Source: an uncultured Clostridia bacterium (GTDB taxonomy: Bacteria > Bacillota > Clostridia > Christensenellales > Aristaeellaceae). From it: a stretch of 33,666 nucleotides of DNA. Positions 1 through 8,377 of the stretch are shown here, in pieces; position 1 is the first letter of the stretch, and each line of letters opens with the position of its first letter. Location of the stretch: positions 1 through 33,666 of the forward strand of contig CAKUFI010000025.1 in assembly GCA_934647305.1 (NCBI GenBank), given 5' to 3'. The translations under genes and the position numbers were made by a program. The notes beneath the pieces are model-generated. The model made no database searches. It worked only from the letters and a program-made list of their open reading frames with translations, and was not told the DNA's origin.

Positions 1-61
1 TTGGTAGCGTGCTTGAATGGGGTTCAAGAGGCCGGAAGTTCGAATCTTCTCACCCAGACCA
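1..61 (+). tRNA. tRNA-Pro (anticodon GGG), 5' end cut off by the window edge
   Basis: The 3' part of a tRNA is readable. The anticodon stem CTTGA/TCAAG encloses the loop ATGGGGT, giving U33, anticodon GGG and G37, as expected for proline. A five-residue variable loop follows. The T arm is GGAAG-TTCGAAT-CTTCT. The 3' acceptor strand CACCCAG, discriminator A and an encoded CCA end at position 61. The 5' acceptor strand and part of the D arm lie outside the window. A terminator hairpin starts four bases downstream, so this is the last gene of its transcript. Confidence 0.93.
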
Positions 62-64
62 GAA

Positions 65-98
65 ACGGACGTCATGAAGTTGACGTCTGTTTTGTTTT
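65..98 (+). terminator. Rho-independent terminator of the tRNA-Pro transcript
   Basis: A 10-bp stem pairs 65-74 with 81-90 (one G-T wobble) around the loop TGAAGT. It is followed at once by TTTTGTTTT. Confidence 0.85.
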
Positions 99-274
99 AC
101 ATATGGCTTTTTCAAGGCCCGGGGGATGGAACGCCGGGGCGTGGGAACCGGGCCTGCAGCGGGCTGCGCTGTTCACGCGGACAAGCGGAAACCGGTCGGC
201 GGGTTAGCCGATGAACCTTCTCGCGGGGACTGAGGGTATGCCGACGCCTGAACAGTCCGGAAATCGCGAAACGC

Positions 275-293
275 CCTCCGCATTCTCCGGAGG
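275..293 (-). terminator. Possible weak terminator hairpin behind the Spo0A-like gene
   Basis: CCTCCG at 275-280 pairs with CGGAGG at 288-293, about 30 bp past the stop codon of the minus-strand gene. The T run on the minus strand is poor (GCGTTTCGCG), so function is doubtful. I see nothing else in the stretch from 99 to 323. Confidence 0.3.
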
Positions 294-323
294 ACGTCTG
301 CTGCTTGAAGGAACGTCGGCGCG

Positions 324-1046
324 CTACTCGGGCAGCTTTGCGTTGACCAGCAGCGTCATGAAGGCGCGATTGGTCAGTCGCTGAGTCAACTGATACTCAT
401 CCACGTTTAGGCAATTTGACAGCGCAAACGATGAATTGCTGCTGAAGGCCATGTCGACGACGTAGCGAATGCTGCGCTCCACATTGGCGGGGCGCTTTCC
501 GAAGCACTCGGCGATGAGCGGGTACAGCTGAGTCGTCATATGGTTCAGGTATTGCGGATTCTGCCGCGCCAGCTCCACGCCGTAGAGCAGGTAGTGATAT
601 CCGGCAAAGCGAGAGGGCACGCCCATCTCCGAGAGCATCTGCGTGCAGTTCTTGGGCAGGGCACGAGGGGCGGGCACGTTCGGCTGTTCGTTCAGCAGCT
701 CGCCCAGTCTGCGGCAGACCAGCAGGGGTTCTACCGGCTTGATCATATAGTAATCCGCACCCAGCGCCAGGGCGCGGGAGAGAATCTGTTCGTTCGTCAC
801 CTGCGTCAGCACCATAACGCGCGGGCGATTGCGTAGGGATCTGATTGCCTCCAGCAGGCCGAGGCCGTCCAGCTCGGGAAGCGCCAGCGCGCACAGCAGC
901 GCGTCGATCGGCTGCGTTTTCAGCGCCTGAAGCGCCGTCTTGCCGTCCTGAAACTGGAGAACGTTCGCATTTGGATAAACACGGTTCAGGGCAAGAGAAA
1001 TCAGTCTGCGGAGATTGTTGTCAGCGTCGACGATCGCAAATTTCAA
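324..1046 (-). CDS. Spo0A-like response regulator with a degenerate receiver domain
   Basis: A 240-residue protein with a receiver-like domain (about 1-115) joined to a Spo0A-type C-terminal DNA-binding domain (about 130-240). The C-terminal domain carries the family's signatures: MGVP followed by AGYHYL, then TTQLYP and the recognition-helix region NVERSIRY. I chose the TTG start at 1046 because AAAGGAG lies 11 bp before it and the homology begins there. Longer upstream starts would run through the promoter. Spo0A is the master regulator of sporulation entry and is switched on by phosphorylation of a receiver Asp. Here that position, four residues before the conserved Pro57, is Ala53. One of the two acidic pocket residues is also lost (D7-A8), while Thr81 and Lys103 remain. 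It is therefore probably not activated by the classical phosphorelay. It could be an orphan paralogue rather than the true Spo0A. Confidence 0.8.
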   Translation of the reverse strand: MKFAIVDADNNLRRLISLALNRVYPNANVLQFQDGKTALQALKTQPIDALLCALALPELDGLGLLEAIRSLRNRPRVMVLTQVTNEQILSRALALGADYYMIKPVEPLLVCRRLGELLNEQPNVPAPRALPKNCTQMLSEMGVPSRFAGYHYLLYGVELARQNPQYLNHMTTQLYPLIAECFGKRPANVERSIRYVVDMAFSSNSSFALSNCLNVDEYQLTQRLTNRAFMTLLVNAKLPE

Positions 1047-1082
1047 GAAAATCGAGCTCCTTTCGCTTACGTTTGTGACATT

Positions 1083-1111
1083 ATTGTAACACATTTGCAA
1101 CCACTTGTAAA
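1083..1111 (-). promoter_or_regulatory. Sigma-A-type promoter of the Spo0A-like gene
   Basis: On the minus strand the -35 box TTTACA (1106-1111) and the -10 box TACAAT (1083-1088) are separated by exactly 17 bp. Each differs from consensus at one base. The -10 box lies about 37 bp before the chosen TTG start. Confidence 0.75.
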
Positions 1112-1130
1112 GCTGCATAGTATACATGCG

Positions 1131-1172
1131 TTTTGCATAAATGCGGGAATATGGTCGTGCATTTATGCAAAA
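1131..1172. promoter_or_regulatory. Perfect 14-bp inverted repeat, candidate operator
   Basis: TTTTGCATAAATGC at 1131-1144 is exactly repeated in inverted orientation at 1159-1172, with a 14-bp spacer. Each arm is itself close to a palindrome (GCAT-AA-ATGC). The dyad starts 20 bp upstream of the -35 box of the Spo0A-like gene, a usual place for an activator or upstream repressor site. The spacing (28 bp from arm to arm) fits two dimers on one face of the DNA. The binding protein is unknown. Confidence 0.6.
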
Positions 1173-1346
1173 TATGACGGAAAACATGCAGTATTGTGAA
1201 TAATCTTAACACGTGCTAAGAGTGTAAAATTTTCAGAATTATAGGGACTTTCTCCATGGTTTTGCTGGGGAATTATGCGCGAATCAAACCATTTTTGAGA
1301 GCGATTCGAAGCTACATTGGACAAACGAGAAAAACGGACTATTCGC

Positions 1347-1381
1347 AAAAACAGGCCGTTCCTCGCCGGAACGACCTGTTT
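1347..1381 (-). terminator. Rho-independent terminator of the coiled-coil gene
   Basis: A 14-bp stem pairs 1349-1362 with 1368-1381 (one mismatch) around a five-base loop. On the minus strand it runs into TTTTTG. It begins 10 bp past the stop codon at 1391. Confidence 0.85.
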
Positions 1382-1390
1382 GGTGCAAAG

Positions 1391-2101
1391 TTACTGCGGT
1401 ACCAGGCGCAGCTTGGGCAGAGAATCGACCGTCAGCAGTTTGCCGCTGCTGTACTGGTCGATCAGCTCGTCCAGCTTCTCGCCTTCCACATGGGCATACT
1501 GCGTCAGCCCGTCGAGCTTGCTGTTGGTGAGCATGTGCGCGTCCTCGAGGTTCTCGAGGCGGCTGTTGGCGGTCTTCAGATCGCCCTGGATGCCTTCAAC
1601 CGTGCCGGTTAGCCCATCGACGCGACTGGTCAGTCCATCGACACGGCGATTAAGCCCGTCCATCTGGGTGGCCAGTCCATCGAGCTTGCTGTTGGTGAGC
1701 ATGTGTGCGTCCTCGAGATTCTCGAGGCGGCTGTTGGCGGTCTTCAAATCGCCTTGGATGCCTTCAACCGTGCCGGTCAGCCCGTCAACTCGAGTGTTGA
1801 GATCACCCATCTGAGTAGTCAGCCCGTCGACACGATCGGTCAACCCATCGACTGTATCAGTCAGTCCGTCGACACGCGCGGTGAGTCCATTCATTCGGGT
1901 ATTGAGATTGGCCACATCCGTCTTGAGATTGGCCACATCCGTCTTGAGCCCGGCCACGTCCGTCTTGAGCCCGGCCACATCCGTCTTGAGTCCGGCCATG
2001 TCCTGCTTAAGCTCAGACATATCCGTCTTGAGCCCGGTGATGTCGGACTGGATGGACGTGACTGCGGTCAGAAGGGCGTTGAGTATCTGCCTGTCCTCCA
2101 T
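1391..2101 (-). CDS. Heptad-repeat coiled-coil protein of unknown function
   Basis: A 236-residue soluble protein made almost entirely of heptad repeats, with no signal peptide or membrane segment. The ATG at 2101 is preceded by GGAAGGA with 9-bp spacing and a strong promoter. After a short N-terminal helix (MEDRQILNALLTAV), units of the type LKTDVAG and LKTDVAN repeat head to tail, then units of the type RVDGLTD. A segment running from GLTGTVEG to NSKLDGL occurs twice, 56 residues apart, and the DNA copies (1512-1620 and 1680-1788) are nearly identical, so the duplication is recent or kept homogeneous. Long parallel coiled coils of this kind occur in phage fibres, SMC-like and surface proteins, but no globular domain points to any of these. 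It is transcribed alone, between clpC and the Spo0A-like gene. Confidence 0.8.
   Translation of the reverse strand: MEDRQILNALLTAVTSIQSDITGLKTDMSELKQDMAGLKTDVAGLKTDVAGLKTDVANLKTDVANLNTRMNGLTARVDGLTDTVDGLTDRVDGLTTQMGDLNTRVDGLTGTVEGIQGDLKTANSRLENLEDAHMLTNSKLDGLATQMDGLNRRVDGLTSRVDGLTGTVEGIQGDLKTANSRLENLEDAHMLTNSKLDGLTQYAHVEGEKLDELIDQYSSGKLLTVDSLPKLRLVPQ
1512..1788 (-). repeat. Two-copy 168-bp-period direct repeat inside the coiled-coil gene
   Basis: A block of about 109 bp at 1512-1620 recurs at 1680-1788 with a few, mostly third-position, differences. It encodes the repeated 37-residue stretch of the coiled coil. Confidence 0.85.
1905..2040 (-). repeat. 21-bp tandem repeats encoding LKTDVAG-type heptads
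   Basis: Units such as CTTGAGCCCGGCCACGTCCGT (plus-strand reading, 21 bp each way) recur about six times with small changes. Each unit encodes one heptad of the coiled coil. Tandem units like these can change copy number by slippage. Confidence 0.75.
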
Positions 2102-2141
2102 GTATATCAATCCTTCCGAAGTCGCTTTCGTGATTGATCTT

Positions 2142-2170
2142 ATTATAGCACAATCTCGGCGGTAAGTCAA
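2142..2170 (-). promoter_or_regulatory. Strong sigma-A-type promoter of the coiled-coil gene
   Basis: TTGACT (2165-2170 on the minus strand), a 17-bp spacer and a consensus TATAAT (2142-2147). This is 40 bp before the ATG. Confidence 0.85.
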
Positions 2171-2283
2171 TGAATTGCTTTGTGATGTTTCAGGACAGAT
2201 TCGGACAAGGCTTGAGGTAAAGTCGGGCGGCAGCTCGGACGGTTCCTCGAACTGTCTCGAAGACAACCTCGAAAACGCGCTCG

Positions 2284-2323
2284 AAAAAACTCCCCCGAAC
2301 CGCGAAGAAAGCGGCGGGAGAGT
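2284..2323 (-). terminator. Rho-independent terminator of the ctsR-mcsA-mcsB-clpC operon
   Basis: Arms 2289-2297 and 2315-2323 pair on the minus strand, with an inner CCGC/GCGG helix. TTTTTT follows (2284-2289). It lies 12 bp past the clpC stop. Confidence 0.88.
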
Positions 2324-2334
2324 GGGAAAAACGG

Positions 2335-4764
<2,430 letters not shown>

Positions 4765-4825
4765 AGATAACCTCCTGAGGAAACGTCAGGCGGCGGGCAC
4801 TTTTTGCGGCCCGCGCGGCCTGAAA

Positions 4826-5836
4826 CTAAGATTTGGATAGGACAAAGTGGCGAAGAATCCGGGCACGCGCGTAGTTTTGCGCCTCGATTTCCGTCTCGCC
4901 GGTTCGCAGACGCAGTCCGCAGGGACGAAGCGCCCGGTCGGTCTGGTCGATGCGGGTAAGCGGAAAGTCGAACAGACCGATGCACACGGCCAGGCGCAGG
5001 TCGCTCAGCCGCATGGTCATCTCCCGCACGCTCATCAGCCTCGCGCTGGTGAGTATGGCATAGGAACGGCACAGCCGGTCGAACAGCGCGGGGGATTGCC
5101 GTTCGAGCGCGTTTTTGCGCAGTTCCCGCTCGCACCCGGTCAGCTGCATCGCTGCCTCGCGCACAATGCGTACCTGCTCTTCCTCACCCAGGCCGAAGCC
5201 CGAGCGTGTGCTGAGCACGTATCGCTTGCCGACCGGCCCCGCGCCCTCCTCGAGCGCGCCCAGCGACAGGCCCTGGTTGGCAAGCTCCTTCACCACGCCG
5301 GGGAACAGCTTTTCCTCGGCCAGCAGGGGCAGGTGCAGTATTGCCCAGGGGCACAGCCCGGTGCCCGCGTCCTCCGCGCGCCCGGTCAGATAGCCGAACT
5401 GCGGGTCAAAGGCGAACAGCCCCTGCCGCGCAAGCAGCCGCTCGAGAGTACGCCCGGCGGCAACCGCTTTTTCAAGGTTCTGACCCTCCTGCAGCGTGCG
5501 GATGAGCAGGTGCTCCTGGCCGCATACCGCCACGGCCGCGCCCGCCAGGCGATCCACATAGGCCACCGAGCGCGCGCCAGCCTTCAGATCCAGTCGGTTC
5601 AGCAGCCCGTTTTCAGCCAGGCAGCCCTTCTGCACCTCGTCCATTGAGGCGAGACGGTCGGACTCGAACCACTCGCCGCACGACTGCAGCGCCTCAGACG
5701 CGCGTTCTTCGAGCAGGTCGGCCTGCACGTCATCCATCCGGGCGGGAAAGGGCAGGTCGGCGTAGTTGCGCCTGCGGGTCGCGCCGGTGCGCAGAATCAC
5801 GTCCTGCTCGGGATACGCCAGATGAAGCTCACTCAT
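4826..5836 (-). CDS. mcsB: McsB homologue (protein-arginine kinase fold), probably catalytically dead
   Basis: A 336-residue ATP:guanido phosphotransferase-family protein. Position and overall alignment identify it as McsB, which in Bacillus phosphorylates arginines on CtsR and on damaged proteins so that ClpCP degrades them. Conserved framework: FGYLTG, AGTGL, LHLPLL and the C-terminal LSDLRLAV. The catalytic motifs are changed. The SSRIRLARN segment reads RTGATRRRN (16-24). The NEEDHIRIQ segment is reduced to CGQEHLLIR. The reactive-Cys motif SCPTN is GRAED (152-156). GTGLRAS is GTGLCPW (158-164). The GEGSEA base motif is EEGAGP (196-201). I infer that ATP binding and phosphotransfer are lost. 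Its start overlaps the mcsA stop by 8 bp (ATGAGTGA), so the two genes are translationally coupled. A regulatory adaptor role is possible. Confidence 0.9.
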   Translation of the reverse strand: MSELHLAYPEQDVILRTGATRRRNYADLPFPARMDDVQADLLEERASEALQSCGEWFESDRLASMDEVQKGCLAENGLLNRLDLKAGARSVAYVDRLAGAAVAVCGQEHLLIRTLQEGQNLEKAVAAGRTLERLLARQGLFAFDPQFGYLTGRAEDAGTGLCPWAILHLPLLAEEKLFPGVVKELANQGLSLGALEEGAGPVGKRYVLSTRSGFGLGEEEQVRIVREAAMQLTGCERELRKNALERQSPALFDRLCRSYAILTSARLMSVREMTMRLSDLRLAVCIGLFDFPLTRIDQTDRALRPCGLRLRTGETEIEAQNYARARILRHFVLSKS

Positions 5837-6332
5837 GCTCGGCCTCCTCGAGACGGGCGTTTAACGCGCGAATCCGGTCACGCAGGGCGGCCGCCTGCTC
5901 GTAATCCTCTTCCTCGACCGCGCGATGCAGCTTCCGTTTCAGTTTGTCCCGCTCCATCCGCAGCGATACCTGCTCGCCGGCCTGCTCGGGCGCGTCGCCC
6001 GCGTACTGCGCGCGGTTCAGTTTTTTCATCAGATAGCCCTCCAGCGGCTCGCGGAAGGCCTGATAGCACTGGGGACAGCCCAGCGCGCCTTCCTTGAGAA
6101 ACTGCGCGTACGTCATGCCGCACGCGGGGCAGCTCAGGCGGGGGACAGGGGCCTCGGGCGCTTCCGGCTCCTTCTTTCGGGAAAGCTGCGCGGCCAGCTG
6201 GGACAGGTCAAACTTGAGCAGCTGCTTTTTCGCCACGCATTCCTGACACAGGTATTCCTCGTGCTTTTCGCCGTTGATGATCGTCGTGAAGCAGATATTG
6301 GCCTCTCGCTGGCCGCATTCCTGACACATCAT
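5829..6332 (-). CDS. mcsA: McsA, zinc-finger activator/adaptor of McsB
   Basis: A 167-residue protein with four CXXC zinc knuckles (Cys3/6, 29/32, 68/71, 86/89) and a C-terminal UVR domain (about 130-165, core EEDYEQAAALRDRI), which is the normal McsA architecture. In Bacillus McsA activates the McsB kinase and helps deliver CtsR to ClpC. The ATG at 6332 overlaps the ctsR stop codon (ATGA), with GGGAGG 12 bp before it. All zinc ligands are present, so McsA is intact although its partner McsB looks degenerate. Confidence 0.95.
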   Translation of the reverse strand: MMCQECGQREANICFTTIINGEKHEEYLCQECVAKKQLLKFDLSQLAAQLSRKKEPEAPEAPVPRLSCPACGMTYAQFLKEGALGCPQCYQAFREPLEGYLMKKLNRAQYAGDAPEQAGEQVSLRMERDKLKRKLHRAVEEEDYEQAAALRDRIRALNARLEEAEHE

Positions 6333-6808
6333 GTGCTCTGTCCACCTCCCTGCGCGTTGCGGAAGGCCTGGGTCACCAGGCTGCGCAGTACCGCCGCCCG
6401 CAGCACGTCCTTCGCGCTTACCGGCAGCGCCAGCGCCTGGGGCGACATCGCCGAGCGCATCAGCAGCGCCTCCCGCCGGGTCACGATTCCGCACTCCATC
6501 AGGTGACTGATGATCGCCACGCTCGTGTCCTCGTCGATCGAGGTGCCGATGCGCGCGAGCAGCTCCTGCAGCAGGTTTCTGCCGCTCTCCTGCCGCATCC
6601 GCACGATGCGCACGTACCCGCCGCCGCCGCGCCTGCTCTCGATCACATAGCCGTGGTCGATCGTGAAGCGGGTCGCCAGGACGTAGTTGATCTGCGACGG
6701 GGCGCAGCCGAAATGCTGCGCGAGCTCGTTGCGCTTTAATTCCACCTGGGAGTCGTCCTCCATCAGGTCTTTGATAAACTTTTCTATTTCATTGCTCAGC
6801 TGTGCCAT
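6329..6808 (-). CDS. ctsR: Transcriptional repressor CtsR
   Basis: A 159-residue class III heat-shock repressor with an N-terminal winged helix-turn-helix and a C-terminal dimerisation domain. The glycine-rich wing RRGGGGYVRI, which acts as the thermosensor and DNA contact in Bacillus CtsR, is fully conserved. I chose the ATG at 6808 (MAQLSNEIE), which matches the family N-terminus and has GAAGGTG 9 bp upstream. An in-frame ATG at 6826 (MKVNW), just behind the operator, is the alternative. It is the first gene of ctsR-mcsA-mcsB-clpC and must repress its own operon through the CtsR box at 6829-6845. Confidence 0.96.
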   Translation of the reverse strand: MAQLSNEIEKFIKDLMEDDSQVELKRNELAQHFGCAPSQINYVLATRFTIDHGYVIESRRGGGGYVRIVRMRQESGRNLLQELLARIGTSIDEDTSVAIISHLMECGIVTRREALLMRSAMSPQALALPVSAKDVLRAAVLRSLVTQAFRNAQGGGQST

Positions 6809-6828
6809 CGCCCAGTTCACCTTCATTT

Positions 6829-6845
6829 TTTGACCTTTTTTGACT
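6829..6845 (-). promoter_or_regulatory. CtsR operator, perfect tandem heptad
   Basis: The minus strand reads AGTCAAA-AAA-GGTCAAA, a full match to the CtsR box (RGTCAAA-NAN-RGTCAAA). It begins directly behind the -10 box and ends 2 bp before an in-frame ATG, so a bound repressor would cover the transcription start. Confidence 0.93.
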
Positions 6846-6874
6846 ATTATAGCCGCACGCGGCGCATTTTGCAA
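6846..6874 (-). promoter_or_regulatory. Sigma-A-type promoter of the ctsR operon
   Basis: TTGCAA (6869-6874), a 17-bp spacer and a consensus TATAAT (6846-6851) on the minus strand, abutting the CtsR box. Confidence 0.85.
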
Positions 6875-6937
6875 GAGGGGCGTGAAATTCTTTACACAGT
6901 GGGCACAATTTCCACGCACCCTCGCCGCAAAGTGCAT

Positions 6938-6965
6938 AAAAAAACGCCCGGAGCGCGTCCGGACG
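6938..6965 (-). terminator. Rho-independent terminator behind mtnN
   Basis: An 8-bp stem pairs 6945-6952 with 6958-6965 around GCGCG. On the minus strand it is followed by seven T residues (6938-6944). One pair is a wobble only on the minus strand, which fixes the orientation. It insulates the luxS-mtnN transcript from the ctsR promoter. Confidence 0.85.
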
Positions 6966-7040
6966 GGGGTTAGGCGGTTTTCAGATGCGGATCATAGTGC
7001 TTTCTGGGAGGGGTTAGAGAGAATGAAACACGGGACGGTG

Positions 7041-7155
7041 GCAGCGGGTAATGCCCGCAGAACCTGGCAGGGGAAGACCTTGAGGACTTCAATTTATGGC
7101 CCTCAAGGTCGTCGCTTGAATCGGCGGCAGCAAGTGGATCCGGGCACTGCCCGGT
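7041..7155 (+). repeat. Hairpin-rich dispersed intergenic repeat, copy 1
   Basis: The 220-bp gap between mtnN and its terminator contains three hairpins: GCGGG/CCCGC (7044-7058), a perfect 10-bp stem 7076-7085 with 7101-7110 whose loop holds CAATTTATGG, and CCGGGCACTGCCCGG (7140-7154). The last 33 bases (7123-7155) recur with one mismatch, inverted, at 33620-33652. In the mtnN mRNA this would form a structured 3' untranslated region. No coding sequence is convincing here. Confidence 0.75.
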
Positions 7156-7186
7156 TAGAAAAGCCGTCTCCCCAGCGTTCTCTCCC

Positions 7187-7873
7187 TCACAGCCTCGGGA
7201 GCAGTACGCGCATCAGCGCCTCGGTCTGCCGGACGGCGCGGGCGGTGAACTGGGGATAGTCCTCGTGCGCGCCCTCGTCGGCGTTGTCGGAGATGGCGCG
7301 GATGACGGCGCAGGGGGTGCCATTCAGGTAACAGACCTGGGCGATGGCGCCGCCCTCCATCTCGCAGCAGATCGCGCCGAAATGCGAGACGATGAATTCC
7401 TTGCGCTCGCGGGTGGCCACGAACTGGTCGCCCGAGGCAATCGTGCCCACGACCGCGCGGGAGCCGACCGCCCGGACGCACTCGGCGATCAGGTTCACCG
7501 CCCGCTCGTCACAGGGGAAGCGGATCATGTTCACCGTCGAGACCAGGCCGTACTCGTCGCCCAGCGCGGTGGTGTCCACGTCGTGCTGCACCAGGTCGCG
7601 TGCGACGGCTACCTCGGCGTAATGCAGCTCGCTGCTCAGGCTGCCGCCCACGCCCACGTTGAGCACCAGATTTGGGTGGTACAGCTGAATCATGGCCTGC
7701 GCGCAGGCGGCGGCGTTGACCTTGCCAATGCCGCACTCGGCGAGCACCACATCCCGGTCGTGCAGCACGCCCGAGACAAAGCGCATACGGCCGACCGTCT
7801 GCTCCTTCGCCTGCTCAAGGGAGGCCATCAGGCCCTGAATTTCCACGCTCATCGCGCCTAGAATGCCGATCAT
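7187..7873 (-). CDS. mtnN: 5'-methylthioadenosine/S-adenosylhomocysteine nucleosidase
   Basis: A 228-residue cytosolic enzyme that cleaves adenine from S-adenosylhomocysteine and methylthioadenosine, supplying S-ribosylhomocysteine to LuxS. Family signatures in order: IGILGAMSVE at the N-terminus, SGDQFV, the substrate-binding CEMEGGA and the catalytic-Asp motif ISDNAD. The ATG at 7873 overlaps the luxS stop (ATGA), and AAAGGAG lies upstream inside luxS, so the two are translationally coupled. Normal length. Confidence 0.96.
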   Translation of the reverse strand: MIGILGAMSVEIQGLMASLEQAKEQTVGRMRFVSGVLHDRDVVLAECGIGKVNAAACAQAMIQLYHPNLVLNVGVGGSLSSELHYAEVAVARDLVQHDVDTTALGDEYGLVSTVNMIRFPCDERAVNLIAECVRAVGSRAVVGTIASGDQFVATRERKEFIVSHFGAICCEMEGGAIAQVCYLNGTPCAVIRAISDNADEGAHEDYPQFTARAVRQTEALMRVLLPRL

Positions 7874-8340
7874 TTCGTATCTCCTTTCGGGTAGGCCAGC
7901 TTGTCGACCGTCCAGTCCTCGAGAACCTTCAGGTAGCTCGCGCATTCGTCCTGCGCCGCCTTGAGGCTGAGCGTGCGGAAGCTGCCGCACTCGACCTGCG
8001 AATTGCCGAAGACCTCGCCCGTGTGCGCCACGACCTGGGCGAGCGCAGTCTTCAGCGCCTTGACCGTGCGCTCGGGGTCGGCGTTCCTGACCAGCAGGTA
8101 AAAGCCGGTCTGGCAGCCCATCGGGCCGAAGTACAGAATGTCCTGCTTCAGCTCGCCGTTTCGCAGGTAGGTGGCCAGCATGTGCTCGCAGGTGTGCATG
8201 GTCGAAAGATCCATGTAGTCGCCGCAGTTGGGCCGGCGCGTGCGCAGGTCGTAGGTCGTCACGTCCCCGTCCACCCGCGAGAGGTAGAAGCCGGGCACGA
8301 TGTAGTTGTGATCCACCGTAAAGCTGGTGATTTTCTGCAT
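7870..8340 (-). CDS. luxS: S-ribosylhomocysteine lyase (autoinducer-2 synthesis)
   Basis: A 156-residue LuxS that converts S-ribosylhomocysteine to homocysteine and DPD, the AI-2 precursor. The metal site is HTCEH (His49, Glu52, His53) plus Cys118 in ECGSF, and the catalytic Cys76 lies in PMGCQTGFY. I chose the ATG at 8340 because AAAGGA is 8 bp upstream. An ATG three codons earlier would sit on the ribosome-binding site. It follows ispDF by 37 bp and is coupled to mtnN, which provides its substrate. Whether the purpose is quorum signalling or only methyl-cycle recycling cannot be told from sequence. Confidence 0.97.
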   Translation of the reverse strand: MQKITSFTVDHNYIVPGFYLSRVDGDVTTYDLRTRRPNCGDYMDLSTMHTCEHMLATYLRNGELKQDILYFGPMGCQTGFYLLVRNADPERTVKALKTALAQVVAHTGEVFGNSQVECGSFRTLSLKAAQDECASYLKVLEDWTVDKLAYPKGDTK

Positions 8341-8377
8341 GCGATTCATCCTTTCGTGTGTGTTCGACCGGGCGGGC

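Noticed and set aside
7041..7155. Possible riboswitch or T-box in the structured stretch
   Set aside because: I could not match any conserved riboswitch or T-box core. It lies at the 3' end of the minus-strand transcript, and part of it is repeated elsewhere in the window.
6840..7259. 139-codon plus-strand open frame between ctsR and mtnN
   Set aside because: It spans the ctsR promoter, a minus-strand terminator and the dispersed repeat, and overlaps the mtnN 3' end.
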